A stretch of DNA of 64,000 bases from DASXKD01 sp963734725 (GCA_963734725.1 CAVTIX010000018.1:124001-188000), one strand, 5' to 3'; counted from the stretch's first letter, positions 43,898 through 54,032 are shown. Numbers and translations: made by a program. Notes: generated from the sequence alone by a model not told the origin.

Positions 43898-44854
43898 GTG
43901 TCTGCTGCTTCTCATGACGACACCGACGGCCGGGCGGCGCCTGCCGCCCCGCCCGCCGCATCTGGCCTGCCGGACGCCGGGCTGCGCCTGCTCGCGGTGC
44001 ACGCGCACCCCGACGACGAGTCGAGCAAGGGCGCGGCCACGATGGTGCGCTACGTGCGCTCCGGGGCGGACGTCATGGTGGCCACCCTGACCGGTGGCGA
44101 GCGCGGTGACATCCTCAACAAGGCGATGGACCGGCCCGAGATACGGGGCAACCTCCCCCGGATCCGGCGCGCGGAGATGGCGCGGGCCAGGGAGATCCTC
44201 GGAGTGCGGCAGGAGTTCCTGGGGTTTGTCGACTCGGGCCTGCCCGAAGGCGACCCGCCGCCCCCGCTGCCGGACGGGTGCTTCGCGCTGCAGAAGCTGG
44301 AAGACGCCGCCGAGCCGCTGGTCCGGCTGGTCCGGGAGTTCCGGCCGCACGTCATGCTGACCTACGACGAGAACGGCGGGTACCCGCACCCCGATCACGT
44401 TAAGTGCCACGAGGTGACGATCGAGGCATTCGATGCGGCCGCCGACCCGGACCGCTACCCCGATTGCGGCGAACCCTGGCAGCCGCTGAAGCTCTACTAT
44501 TTCGCGACGTTCCACAAGGACCGGATCACCGCGCTGCACCAGGAGATGGAGCGGCGCGGCCTGGAGTCCCCCTACGGTGAGTGGCTCGCCAAGTGGGAGG
44601 ACCCGCCGAAGGGCCGGGCCGGGCTGGAGATCACCACCCGGGTGCAGTGCGCCGAGCATTTCGCGGTGCGGGATCTGGCCCTGCTGGCGCACGCCACCCA
44701 GATCGATCCGGAAAGCTCCTGGTTCGCCGTCCCGATCGAGGTCGCAGCGGCCGCCTGGCCGACCGAGGATTACCACCGGGCCCGGTCGCTGGTGGATACT
44801 GAACTTCCGGAAGATGACCTTTTCGCTGGCATCCGGGAGCAGGTGAACCGGTAA
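43898..44854 (+). CDS. mca: Mycothiol S-conjugate amidase Mca
   Basis: A 318-residue zinc amidase that cleaves mycothiol-toxin adducts to mercapturic acids and GlcN-Ins. The metal motif is AVHAHPDDESSKGAATMVRY, GGERGDILN follows, and the second metal site lies in YPHPDHVKCHEV. Mca rather than MshB is indicated by length and by greA and the small membrane gene on either side. GTG 43898 follows GGGGGA; the frame is open further upstream without homology. It implies a mycothiol-producing actinobacterium. Confidence 0.94.
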   Translation: MSAASHDDTDGRAAPAAPPAASGLPDAGLRLLAVHAHPDDESSKGAATMVRYVRSGADVMVATLTGGERGDILNKAMDRPEIRGNLPRIRRAEMARAREILGVRQEFLGFVDSGLPEGDPPPPLPDGCFALQKLEDAAEPLVRLVREFRPHVMLTYDENGGYPHPDHVKCHEVTIEAFDAAADPDRYPDCGEPWQPLKLYYFATFHKDRITALHQEMERRGLESPYGEWLAKWEDPPKGRAGLEITTRVQCAEHFAVRDLALLAHATQIDPESSWFAVPIEVAAAAWPTEDYHRARSLVDTELPEDDLFAGIREQVNR

Positions 44855-45087
44855 TGGTCCTGGCCTCTCCAACGGCCAGCCAAGTGGTGCCCGGCATCCT
44901 CGGGTTCCTCGTGGTGGCCGCGATGGCCTTGGCCCTGTTCTTCTTGCTGCGGTCGATGAACAAGCAGCTCAACAAGGTGGCCCGCGAGCCCCGGTGGCGC
45001 GAGGAAGCAAAGCAGGCGCGGCAGGACCAAGCGCAGGAGGACCAGGCGCAGGACTACAGCCACAACGGGACCCCGCAGCAGGGCTGA
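44854..45087 (+). CDS. Small membrane protein following mca
   Basis: A 77-residue protein with one TM helix (VVPGILGFLVVAAMALALFF, about residues 11-32) and a charged, Gln-rich cytoplasmic tail. ATG 44854 overlaps the mca stop by one base (TAATG). A gene of this type follows mca throughout actinobacteria. Function is unknown. Confidence 0.87.
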   Translation: MVLASPTASQVVPGILGFLVVAAMALALFFLLRSMNKQLNKVAREPRWREEAKQARQDQAQEDQAQDYSHNGTPQQG

Positions 45088-45109
45088 GCCTGCGCGCGGC
45101 CCGGGCGCG

Positions 45110-45616
45110 TCAGCCGCCGGCCAGCGGCATGCCGAAGGCGAACAGCCGATGGCCGGGGGCGTATTCGTAGTCGCGGTCCGGCAGGCGGCGGAACCCGGCC
45201 TCGGTGTACAGGCGCTGGGCCGCTCGCATCTCCGGCTGGGTGAGCAGCAGCAGTTCGCGCACCTCCCGGGTGACCGCGCGCTGCATCACCGCGGTCAGCA
45301 GCGCCCGCCCTATCCCCCGGCCCCGGGCCGCGCTGGCCACCGCCAGCGCCCGTATCTCACCCTCGCCGGGATTGCGCAGCACTTCTCCGCCACGCGGCCA
45401 GGTCACCAGCATCACCGTGCCGAGGAGGTGCTCGCCGTCCACCGCGGCCAGTATCTCGCCGGTGCCGTCCATGCCGAGGACCCGCAGCGTCTCCGCGTAC
45501 GTGGACGTCTCCGACAGGAACCCGTCGGCCCGGTAGGCGGCGACGCGGAGCTCCCCGATCCGGTCGAACTCCTCCGCCCGGGCCTCACGTATCTGCACGG
45601 CCGCGTGCTCAGCCAT
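45110..45616 (-). CDS. GNAT-family N-acetyltransferase
   Basis: A 168-residue acetyltransferase: VQIREARAEEFDRIGELRVA at the start, acetyl-CoA loop ARGRGIGRALLTAVMQRA and the C-terminal RLYTEAGFRRLPDRDYEY. The substrate is not predictable. ATG 45616 lies 22 bp after the rhodanese stop, so the two genes are probably co-transcribed; the frame upstream of it overlaps rhodanese coding sequence. Confidence 0.86.
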   Translation of the reverse strand: MAEHAAVQIREARAEEFDRIGELRVAAYRADGFLSETSTYAETLRVLGMDGTGEILAAVDGEHLLGTVMLVTWPRGGEVLRNPGEGEIRALAVASAARGRGIGRALLTAVMQRAVTREVRELLLLTQPEMRAAQRLYTEAGFRRLPDRDYEYAPGHRLFAFGMPLAGG

Positions 45617-45638
45617 CCCGCTCACCCGCGCCCTGGCG

Positions 45639-45962
45639 TCAGGCGACGTACGGCTGGCCGGATTCACTGGTCATCGGCAGGCCCGCGGCCTGCCAGCCCA
45701 TCATGCCGTCGGCCACGTTGCTGGCATCCCAGCCGGCCCCCGCCAGCGCCTGTGCGGCGTGGTCCGACCGGTGGCCGGACCGGCAGATGACATACAGCGG
45801 CAGGTCGCGGCCCAGCTCGGTGTAGCGGGCGCCCAGTTCGCCCAGCGGGATGTGTACCGCTCCCGGCACATGACCGGCGTCCCACTCCTCGTGCTCCCGC
45901 ACGTCGAGCAGGTAAGCGCCCGCTGGCACTTCAGTTGCGGGCACCTGAGCCACGTTTGTCAT
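45639..45962 (-). CDS. Single-domain rhodanese-like sulfurtransferase
   Basis: A 107-residue rhodanese fold: LLDVREHEEWDAGHVPGAVH, then the active-site Cys in YVICRSGHRSDHAAQAL and ADGMMGWQAAGLP near the end. It transfers sulfane sulfur to thiols or cyanide; the physiological acceptor is unknown. ATG 45962 has GGAG 6 bp upstream. Confidence 0.9.
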   Translation of the reverse strand: MTNVAQVPATEVPAGAYLLDVREHEEWDAGHVPGAVHIPLGELGARYTELGRDLPLYVICRSGHRSDHAAQALAGAGWDASNVADGMMGWQAAGLPMTSESGQPYVA

Positions 45963-46016
45963 CACGATCTCCGCGTACGGGGTTAGCGTACGCGTAAGGC
46001 TAGCCCCGGCCGGGGT

Positions 46017-46240
46017 TCATGCGTCGAGGCGGGCGAGTTCCTCGGGGGTGAGGGTTAGCTCGGGGGGCCTGCGCGGAGTCGATAATCGACTCGGGGCGGC
46101 TTGCGCCGGGGATCGGGATGTCCACCGGCGCCTTGGCCAGCAGCCAGGCGAGCGTCACCCGCTGCGGCGAGACCCCGTGCGCCGCAGCGATCCCGGCGAA
46201 GGCCGCGTGCCGACTGCGCAACTGCCCAGCGCTCCTGCCC
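46017..46240 (-). pseudogene. Aldo/keto reductase C-terminal remnant
   Basis: About 70 residues of an aldo/keto reductase C-terminus remain: GIAAAHGVSPQRVTLAWLLA then PIPGASRPESIIDSAQAP. The frame breaks in a run of six C (minus strand, near 46062); in the next frame it continues ELTLTPEELARLDA and stops at 46017-46019, the natural end. No N-terminal two-thirds is found. It sits beside the intact aldo/keto reductase gene, so it could be a relic of an older paralogue. Confidence 0.72.
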
Positions 46241-46375
46241 GCTGACCGCAACACCGGCCGCGGCCGGGGCATGCCCCGCGGCGCTGGGCTGTTATTGCCG
46301 TGACGCTGCCCCGGAAGCGCCATAACATCCGCATACGTAGGCGGCTAATGCCGGATCGTCAGCGAGAGGGTGTTC

Positions 46376-47353
<978 letters not shown>

Positions 47354-48104
47354 CCGGATAATCCAGGCCGAGCAGGCTGGCGAGTTCGGCAAGGGTGTAG
47401 TCGAACATCGGGGCCGCGTCGTTCAGGGCGAAGTTCAGGTGCCCGAAGACTTCCAGGCTCACCATGCCGTACAGGCGCACCCAGCAGCGCAGGAAGATGA
47501 GCACCGCCCCGGCGGGCAGGTCGGCGCCGAGCCCGTCCCGGTACCGGATGAGCTGGGCCAGCAGGCGCGGGTCGATCGCGTCGTCGGCGGGCACCGGGAA
47601 CGGGTGCTTGCTCCACAGCTCGAAGAACAGCGTGAGGAACTCAAGGCTGAACTTGTCCGCGCACTCGGCCACGATGTCGTCGGGACCGCCCTGTCCTTGC
47701 GCGACTTCGAGCCCGGGGAGCGGGGTGCCGAACAGCAGGCCGAACTCCCGCGGGTGGGCCAGCGCCCAGGCCCGGAACGCCTGGCACGCGGCGATCAGCT
47801 TGGCGGTCATGTCCCCGCCGCTGGCCTGGGCGGCGCGGCCGACCGCAGCGTGGATGTCGGCGGCGATCTCGGTGAAGACGTCCCCGCACACGTGCTGGAG
47901 CAGGTCCTCGCGGCTGCCGAAGTAGCGGTAGAGCGCGGGGGCGGTCATGCCCATGGCGCGGCCGATGGCCCGCAGCTTGACCGCGTCCGGGCCCTCCTCG
48001 ACCAGCAGTTGCCGGGCCGTGCCCTTGATCTCCTCGATGGTGGCGGCGCGGACGCGGTCACGTCGGCTTGGTGCCTGGACCACGTCGGCCTCCTCGTGAA
48101 CCTG

Positions 48105-48391
48105 AGAAAATGCTGGCCCTGCTGCTGGTGATCGTGGTCGGCGCGTTCTCTGCCTCCGGCATCACGTTCATCAAGCTGCTTGGTGTCGGCATGATCATCG
48201 CCCTGGTGGTGGACGCGACGATCGTCCGGGTGCTGCTGGTGCCGGCCACGATGCGGCTGCTCGGCCCGGCGAACTGGTGGGCGCCGCGCCCGCTGCGCCG
48301 GTTCTACGCCCGCTACGGGATCCGGGAGGCGCCCGGCCAGCCCGGGCAGCCGCCCGAGACGGCCCCGCGCAAGGTCGCCGAGCCGGTGTAG
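48105..48391 (+). pseudogene. MMPL-family transporter, C-terminal remnant
   Basis: The frame encodes the last TM helices of an MMPL/RND transporter: SGITFIKLLGVGMIIALVVD, then ATIVRVLLVPATMRLLGPAN and WWAPRPLRRFYARYG, then TAG 48391. About 650-700 upstream residues are missing, and the fragment begins 22 bp from the TetR start. A deletion appears to have joined the TetR promoter region to the end of the transporter gene. Confidence 0.8.
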
Positions 48392-48488
48392 CCACGCCGG
48401 GCAGGGTTCCCGGTGCCGGGCGGACCTTCCACGCCTGGCACCGGGAATTTCGTTGCGGACGCGGCGGCCGGGGGCGGACGATGGCCGG

Positions 48489-49016
48489 GTGACATGGACC
48501 GCGCCCGAAGTGAAGCGCAGCGAGCCGCCCCTGGTCGCCGGTGAGCGGGAGGCGCTGGCGGCGTGGCTCGACTTCCAGCGTGAGACGCTGCTGGTCAAGT
48601 GCTCGGGCCTGACCGAGGAGCAACTCAAGGAGCACGCTGTGCCGCCGTCCGGGCTGACGCTGCTCGGCCTGATCCGGCACATGACCGACGTGGAGCGCTG
48701 GTGGTTCCGCGTGCACGGCACCGGCCAGGGCATGACCTTCCGCTACTGGACCGAGGGCAACCTGAACGCCGATTTCGAAGACCTCGACGAGCCCGATGCC
48801 ACGGCCGTCCTGGCGGCGTTCTGGGAGGAGGTCGGCCTGGCCCGGGCCGCGGTGCGCGACCTGGACCTGGGTCAGGTGGTCCCCAGCCACGGCCACCACC
48901 CGGAGCGGGTGCGGGACCTCCGGTGGATCTACATCCACATGATCGAGGAGTACGCCCGCCATAACGGCCACGCCGACCTGCTCCGCGAGCGCATCGACGG
49001 CGTGACGGGGGACTAG
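48489..49016 (+). CDS. DinB-superfamily protein (DUF664)
   Basis: A 175-residue four-helix-bundle protein: WLDFQRETLLVKCSGLTEEQ, then SGLTLLGLIRHMTDVERWWF and YIHMIEEYARHNGHADLLRE. The three metal-binding His lie in RHM, HMIEEYARHNGH, the pattern of actinobacterial DUF664 proteins, some of which are thiol (mycothiol) S-transferases. GTG 48489 is the first good start. Confidence 0.9.
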   Translation: MTWTAPEVKRSEPPLVAGEREALAAWLDFQRETLLVKCSGLTEEQLKEHAVPPSGLTLLGLIRHMTDVERWWFRVHGTGQGMTFRYWTEGNLNADFEDLDEPDATAVLAAFWEEVGLARAAVRDLDLGQVVPSHGHHPERVRDLRWIYIHMIEEYARHNGHADLLRERIDGVTGD

Positions 49017-49038
49017 TGGCCCGGTCTGCGCGGCCCCG

Positions 49039-49464
49039 CTAGCCGCCGCTGCACCGGGGGCACAGGCCAGACAGCTCCACGGTGTGATCCATGGCGGTGA
49101 AGCCGGCCTCGGCCGCCACCTTCTCGGCCCACTGCTCTACCGCGCGCCCTTCCACCTCGACGCTGGTCCCGCACTGGCGGCAGACCAGGTGGTGATGGTG
49201 GGCCTCGCTGCGGCACCGCCGGTACAGGGTCTCCCCGCTCGCGTCCCGGATCGTGTCCAGCTGGCCGTCCTCGCTGAGCACCTGCAGGTGCCGGTAGACG
49301 GTGGTCAGGCCGACGCGCTCACCGCGGCGCCGCAGTTCCGCGTGGATCTGCTGGGCGCTGTTGAAGCCGGGCAGGCTGCCGAGCACGGACGCGAGCGCCT
49401 CGGCCTGCCGGGTTCCGCGCACCCTGGTCCCCCGGCCCCACATGGGCGTGGCGGAAGTGGTCAC
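49039..49464 (-). CDS. zur: Fur-family metalloregulator, probable zinc uptake regulator Zur
   Basis: A 141-residue Fur-type repressor: winged helix (SAQQIHAELRRRGERVGLTT, then VYRHLQVLSEDGQLDTI), HHHHLVCRQCG and CPRC structural zinc ligands. The zinc-transporter operon (znuA-znuC-znuB) lies upstream on the same strand, which supports Zur. An IS200/IS605 element now lies between znuB and zur, so zur may have lost its original promoter. GTG 49464 was taken; ATG 49443 is an alternative. Confidence 0.92.
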   Translation of the reverse strand: MTTSATPMWGRGTRVRGTRQAEALASVLGSLPGFNSAQQIHAELRRRGERVGLTTVYRHLQVLSEDGQLDTIRDASGETLYRRCRSEAHHHHLVCRQCGTSVEVEGRAVEQWAEKVAAEAGFTAMDHTVELSGLCPRCSGG

Positions 49465-49483
49465 ATCCGCACCTTGACTTCCA

Positions 49484-49660
49484 CTCCGCCGTGAAGGGCG
49501 GAGATTCCCGCCTGTCACGCCGTTTCCCGGTGTGACTTCGGGTGGGTTCCTGCTTCACCGCGCTGCGCCAAGGGCAGTACCCCTGGTCTGACCTGCGCTC
49601 CACAAGCTGTCACCGCCAGCCCGGCGGCCATGGCGACGTTCACCGCCGCGTTGATGTCTC
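49484..49660 (-). ncRNA. Putative omega RNA of TnpB
   Basis: In IS200/IS605 elements the 3' end of tnpB and the right end are transcribed as the guide scaffold (omega RNA). Here this would run along the minus strand from within tnpB through the right-end hairpin 49484-49503, so the guide would come from the zur start region. The position is by analogy; boundaries are approximate. Confidence 0.4.
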
Positions 49661-50723
49661 GGTCCAGCCACGCCCCGCATCGCGGGCACAGCCAAGCACG
49701 AACGTGCAGCGGCTTGGGCCCGTTCTTGACTCCGCAGGCTGAGCACAGCTGCGAGGCCGGGGTGAACCGGCCGATGCGGTGGAATTGTCGGCCGTACAGC
49801 CGGGCCTTGTACTCCAGCATCCTCACGAAGCGAGCCCATCCAGCGTCGTAGACGGACTTGGCCAGGCGGGTGCGCCCGAGCGCGGCCACCGCCAGGTCCT
49901 CGACAGCGACCGCTTGGTTCTCGCGGATCAGCCTGGTGGACACCTGATGGTGGAAGTCGCGCCGGGCGTCGGCCGCCCGGGCGTGCGCACGGGCGGCCTT
50001 GAGCCTGGCCTTCTCCCTGTTCTTGCTGCCTTGCTGCTTTCGCGACAGGTCCCGCTGCCTGCGCTTGAGCTTTCTTTCCGCGCGGCGCAGGAAGCGCGGG
50101 GCGTCAATCTTCTGGCCGTCGGACAAGACGGCAAAGTGCCCTAGCCCGAGGTCGATGCCCACCAACGACCCGGCTTCCGGCACAGCGACCGGGTTAACCT
50201 CGACGACGAACGAAGCGAAGTACCGGCCCGCGGAGTCCTTGATCACCGTGACGCTCGACGGCCTGCTGGGCAGCGGGCGTGACCATCGCACCGGAACGTC
50301 GCCAATCTTGGGCAGGCGCAGTTTTCCGTTCGGCAGTACCTGGAATCTTGCGTTGGCGGTGAACCGGATGGCCTGCCGGTGGTCCTTGCGCGACCGGAAC
50401 CGCGGCTTGCTGGCCTTCGGGGCGGTGGGTCGGCCGGTGATCGAGGCGAAGAAGTTGCGGTAGGCGGCGTTTAGGTCCGCCAGCGCCTGCTGGAGCACGA
50501 CTGAGGAGACCTCGTTCAACCAGGCCCGCTCAGGCGTCTTCTTGACCGCGGTCAGCCGGGACGACATCTGGCTGTCGGTCAGGCAGGGCTTCCCGGCCTG
50601 GTACGCGGCGTCCCGGGTGCGCAGCCCATCGTTGTAGACAACCCGGGCGCACCCGAACGCCCTCGCCAACGCGGCCCGGTGCCGCGGCCAAGGGTCAAGG
50701 CGGTAGCTGTACCGGAGTTGCAT
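49515..50723 (-). CDS. tnpB: TnpB, RNA-guided endonuclease of IS200/IS605
   Basis: A 402-residue protein with an apparently complete RuvC nuclease: D191 in GIDLGLGHFA, E275 in VAVEDLAV and D352 in DRDINAAVNVA. The zinc finger CSACG...CPRCG lies between the last two. The N-terminal REC/wedge part begins MQLRYSYRLDPWPRHRAALA, the typical TnpB start, at ATG 50723. TnpB cuts at element-excision sites to favour retention. It is intact while its tnpA partner is dead. Confidence 0.92.
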   Translation of the reverse strand: MQLRYSYRLDPWPRHRAALARAFGCARVVYNDGLRTRDAAYQAGKPCLTDSQMSSRLTAVKKTPERAWLNEVSSVVLQQALADLNAAYRNFFASITGRPTAPKASKPRFRSRKDHRQAIRFTANARFQVLPNGKLRLPKIGDVPVRWSRPLPSRPSSVTVIKDSAGRYFASFVVEVNPVAVPEAGSLVGIDLGLGHFAVLSDGQKIDAPRFLRRAERKLKRRQRDLSRKQQGSKNREKARLKAARAHARAADARRDFHHQVSTRLIRENQAVAVEDLAVAALGRTRLAKSVYDAGWARFVRMLEYKARLYGRQFHRIGRFTPASQLCSACGVKNGPKPLHVRAWLCPRCGAWLDRDINAAVNVAMAAGLAVTACGAQVRPGVLPLAQRGEAGTHPKSHRETA

Positions 50724-50744
50724 GCTGAAAGCATATTCGAATTC

Positions 50745-51158
50745 ATGGCTAAATACAGCTACATCCACGCGGGCGGACATAGCGTCTTTATATCGCATGC
50801 CTACTTGGTCTTCGTCACCAAATATTGGTATCCCATGTTCATCGCCGCCCATCGGGAACGCATAAAGCAGATCATGTGGGGCGTGTCCGCGGACACCGGG
50901 TGTGAACTTGCCGAGTTTCACAGTGAGGTTGGCCACGTCCACATGCTGGTGAACTTCCCGCCTGCCGCGGCTGTCTCTGGACTGGTCAACATCCTCAAGG
51001 GCGTATTCTCCCGTCGGCTCCGGCAGGAGTTCCCGGACCCGCGTAGCCACTACTAGCGGGCCAAGCGGCAGTAGTCGGGGCCGTCCTCCGGATCGGTTGC
51101 GGGTGCCCCGATCATTGTCCTGCGCCAGTGCATCGAGCAGCACAGCCGATCCGCCTGA
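50745..51158 (+). pseudogene. tnpA: TnpA (Y1 HUH transposase of IS200/IS605), inactivated
   Basis: From ATG 50745 the frame follows TnpA well, with the HUH motif in HSEVGHVHMLVNFPP. Two TAG codons at 51054-51056 and 51072-51074 stand where family members have Trp. The same frame then continues GSVAGAPIIVLRQCIEQHSR to TGA 51158. The catalytic tyrosine of the QYIEQ helix is Cys (TGC), so the transposase would be dead even with readthrough. Confidence 0.85.
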
Positions 51159-51163
51159 CCGGC

Positions 51164-52156
51164 TCACGCCCGGCCGCCTTCACTACCGGCCTGGAGGCCG
51201 ACGCGGTGACGGCCATTCTCGGTCTCCGCCGGGCGGCCGTCAGCCGCTGTGTCGCGCGTGGGCCCCAGCGAAGCGGCCAGCCGCCGGACTGACGCGGCCC
51301 CGCGGCCTGCCGCCCGAACGCCGAGGTACAGGCCGAAGGCCAGGGTGGTCACGTAGAAGCTGACCGGGTACGGGGTGTAGAACGCCAGCGCCAGCGAAAC
51401 CCAGGTGATGAGGATGGCGAGCGCGGCGGACAGGGCGAGCGCGGCGGCGGGCCGCCGGAACACCCGTCCGGCGATGGCGCCCGGCGCCACCAGCAGCGCG
51501 AAGATGAGCAGCACCCCGGACACCTGCACCGCCTCGCTCACCGCGAGCGCCAGCAGCATCATGAAGCCCAGTCCCACCGCGCCCACCCGGATGCCCCGCG
51601 CCTCGGCCACCTCCTCGTCGAGGGAGGCGAACAGCAGCGGCCGGTAGATCGCCGCCAGCAGGCCCAGGACCACCGCGCTGGTCAGCAGCGTGATCCGCAC
51701 CGCGCCCGCGGTGATGCCGAAGATCTGCCCGAACAGCACGGCGTAGGCGTCGGTGGCGTTGCCCCTGTAGAGGCTGATGAACAGGTAGCCCAGCCCCAGC
51801 GAGGCGGCCATCACCAAGCCGATCACCACATCGCGCCCGCGCAGCCGCCGGCCGAGCAGGCCCATGCTGACGCTGGCGGCCAGGCTAAGCGCGCCCACCC
51901 CCAGCACCGGGTTGATCCCGATCAGCACCGCACCGGCCGCCCCGGCGAACCCGATATGGGAGATCGCGTGCGCGGCGAAACTCGACGCGCGCAGCACGAC
52001 GAAGTACCCGATCAGCCCGGCTACCAGGGCGGACGCGGTTCCCGCGGCGAACGCGTTGCGCATGAAGGCGAAGCTCAGCATGTTCTGGACGTCGGCCACC
52101 AGGTTCCAGCTCGGGCCGGACAGGAACCCGTACCCGCTGGCGAGCACGCCGGTCAT
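51164..52156 (-). CDS. znuB: Zinc ABC transporter permease ZnuB
   Basis: A 330-residue ABC-3 family permease with about eight TM helices (SALVAGLIGYFVVLRASSFA, AHAISHIGFAGAAGAVLIGI, VLLIFALLVAPGAIAGRVF). It imports Zn2+ with ZnuC and ZnuA. It overlaps znuC by 4 bp. The C-terminal 40 residues are polar and poorly conserved; since the IS element ends within a few bases, the last codons may be insertion-derived. Confidence 0.92.
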   Translation of the reverse strand: MTGVLASGYGFLSGPSWNLVADVQNMLSFAFMRNAFAAGTASALVAGLIGYFVVLRASSFAAHAISHIGFAGAAGAVLIGINPVLGVGALSLAASVSMGLLGRRLRGRDVVIGLVMAASLGLGYLFISLYRGNATDAYAVLFGQIFGITAGAVRITLLTSAVVLGLLAAIYRPLLFASLDEEVAEARGIRVGAVGLGFMMLLALAVSEAVQVSGVLLIFALLVAPGAIAGRVFRRPAAALALSAALAILITWVSLALAFYTPYPVSFYVTTLAFGLYLGVRAAGRGAASVRRLAASLGPTRDTAADGRPAETENGRHRVGLQAGSEGGRA

Positions 52157-53046
52157 GGCCGCGGTCCGCGCGGTGAGTGCGGATGGGCGGTCTCGGCTTC
52201 CAGGCCGACCACGAAAATCCGGCCACGCGAGTCGGTGAGCACCTCGACGTCGGCCTGGTACAGCCGGGACAGGCTGGCGCTGGTGATCACTTCCTCGGGC
52301 GGGCCGACGCTGACCCCGCCACCGGCGACGTACATGACCCGGTGTGTGACCCCGAGCACCGGGTTGATGTCGTGGGTGACCAGCACGACCGTGAAGCCGT
52401 ACTCGGCCTGCAGGTCCGCGATCAGCTGGCTGACCTCCTGCTGGCTGCGCAAGTCCAGGCTGGCCAGCGGCTCGTCCAGGAGCAGCAGCCGGGGCCGGGA
52501 CACCAGCGCCTGGGCGAGCTGCAGCCGCTGCTGCTCACCGCCGGAGAGCCGGCCGACGGCGCGGCCGACCAGGTGGGCCGCGCCCACCGACGCCAGCGCC
52601 CTCGTCACCTCCTGCGCCTTCTCCCGCTTCTTACGCGGAGAAACGCTCACGCCCCAGCGATGTCCGTCCACGCCGAGACCTACCATGTCAGCAGCCCTGA
52701 CGCTCAGATCGAGGTCGAGCGTGCGGCGCTGCGGCACGTACCCGATCGCGGGGTTGCCGCGCCGGGGCGGGTCGCCGAACACGCGCAGCGTCCCCTCGGC
52801 TGGCCGGAGCAGGCCCAGCACCATGCGCAGCAGCGTTGACTTGCCCGCACCGTTGGGCCCGAGCACAGTGAGGAACTCACCGGCGCCGACGCTGAAGTCG
52901 GCCCCGGACCATACCGTCCGCTCCCGGTGCTGCGATGCCAGCCCGGCGGCCTCGATCACCGGAGCGGGGGAGCCGGCCTCCGGCGGGCCCAGCCCGCCGG
53001 CTGGAACCGGTGCCGGGCGCGCTGCCGGTCCTGCTGTGCCGCTCAT
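52153..53046 (-). CDS. znuC: Zinc ABC transporter ATP-binding protein ZnuC
   Basis: A 297-residue ABC ATPase. Walker A is GPNGAGKSTL, Q-loop GYVPQRRTL, signature LSGGEQQRLQLAQAL, Walker B RLLLLDEPLASLD and H-loop VTHD. Residues 1-28 are a Pro/Ala-rich extension. ATG 53046 overlaps the znuA stop (ATGA), so znuA, znuC and znuB form one operon. Confidence 0.93.
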   Translation of the reverse strand: MSGTAGPAARPAPVPAGGLGPPEAGSPAPVIEAAGLASQHRERTVWSGADFSVGAGEFLTVLGPNGAGKSTLLRMVLGLLRPAEGTLRVFGDPPRRGNPAIGYVPQRRTLDLDLSVRAADMVGLGVDGHRWGVSVSPRKKREKAQEVTRALASVGAAHLVGRAVGRLSGGEQQRLQLAQALVSRPRLLLLDEPLASLDLRSQQEVSQLIADLQAEYGFTVVLVTHDINPVLGVTHRVMYVAGGGVSVGPPEEVITSASLSRLYQADVEVLTDSRGRIFVVGLEAETAHPHSPRGPRP

Positions 53047-54032
53047 CGGGCGCCTCCGTTCAGCGCGCGGGACAGCGCGGCCAGTTCGGCACCGAACCAC
53101 TGCTCGAAGCTCTGCTCGGGTGGCTGGATGGTCTCGGTGACGCCGACGACCGGGATGTGATGCGCGGCGGCGATGCCGCGGACGGTGGTGGTCAGCGCGG
53201 TGGCGGTTTGCTTGTTGTACACCAGCACGGCAGCCTGCCGCGCGGACAGCTGATGCTCGAACAGCACAACGCTGGACACCGGCGGGTCGTTGCCCTCGGC
53301 CACGGCGTTCATGAAGGCGGGCGGGCTGACCAGCTTCAGGCCCAGGTAGCTGGCGAGGTAGGCGAAGATGCTCTCGGTGGCGGCCACCGGCTCGCCGGCG
53401 TCGTCGCGGCGGATCTGGGCGAGTTGCTCCCGGATGCCGCCGAACGCGGCGGTCACGGCAGCCCGGCGGGCGGTGAAGTAGCCGGCGTCCTTTTGGTCCA
53501 GCGCCTTCAGGTCGGACTCGATGTGATCGCAGGCTGCGGTCACGTACGCCGGGTTGTACCACAGGTGCGGGTTGTCCCCCGGGCGCTTGCCCAGCGCGGC
53601 GCCAATGTCATAGACACGTCGGCCAGCCGCGGGGTTGGCGGCGAGCAGCTTGGTCATCCAGCCGTCGTACCCGGCCCCGTTCTGCACTACGTAACGCGCG
53701 CTGGCGACCGCGCGGGCGGCCTGGGCCGAGGACTCGTAGTCGTGTGGGTCGGCGTTCGGGTCGCTAACGAGGCTGAGCACCCGCACGTGGGCGCCGCCGA
53801 GTTGGCTCACCAGGCTGCCCCAGAAGTTCTCCGCGGCTACCACGTCGATGATCCGTGCCCCGCCCGGTCGGGCCACCGGGTTCGCGGTGACAGTGGTTGT
53901 GCAACCGGTGGCCATCTGCACCGCGACGGCCAGACCGGCGACGGCTACCGCCCAGGCGCCACGTCGTCCCCGTGCGGGGGCGCCGCGCTGTGTCCGTGCC
54001 AGGGCAACCCGCTGCGTCCGCACTGTGCCCAT
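53043..54032 (-). CDS. znuA: Zinc ABC transporter substrate-binding lipoprotein ZnuA
   Basis: A 329-residue cluster A-I solute-binding protein. The signal peptide ends in the lipobox ATGC, and the body has IIDVVAAENFWGSLVSQLGG, DPNADPHDYE, DNPHLWYNPAYV and YLGLKLVSPPAF. The long His-rich loop of many ZnuA proteins is absent, so manganese is possible, but the zur gene and a Zur-like operator favour zinc. ATG 54032 follows AAGGA by 7 bp. Confidence 0.92.
   Translation of the reverse strand: MGTVRTQRVALARTQRGAPARGRRGAWAVAVAGLAVAVQMATGCTTTVTANPVARPGGARIIDVVAAENFWGSLVSQLGGAHVRVLSLVSDPNADPHDYESSAQAARAVASARYVVQNGAGYDGWMTKLLAANPAAGRRVYDIGAALGKRPGDNPHLWYNPAYVTAACDHIESDLKALDQKDAGYFTARRAAVTAAFGGIREQLAQIRRDDAGEPVAATESIFAYLASYLGLKLVSPPAFMNAVAEGNDPPVSSVVLFEHQLSARQAAVLVYNKQTATALTTTVRGIAAAHHIPVVGVTETIQPPEQSFEQWFGAELAALSRALNGGAR

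Larger units (their letters stand above)
49470..51160. mobile_element. IS200/IS605-family element inserted between znuB and zur
   Basis: It carries an intact tnpB (minus strand) and a decayed tnpA (plus strand), divergent with 21 bp between starts, the IS605 arrangement. The right end near zur has a 7-bp stem CTCCGCC/GGCGGAG at 49484-49503, typical of IS605 ends. The left end is not resolved: tnpA sequence finishes at 51158, only 5 bp from the znuB stop, so the left end may form the last codons of znuB. Confidence 0.82.

Noticed and set aside
50679..51056. TnpA as an intact 125-residue gene.
   Set aside because: The frame stops before the catalytic helix; the same frame continues with homologous residues past two TAG codons and has Cys at the catalytic tyrosine position.
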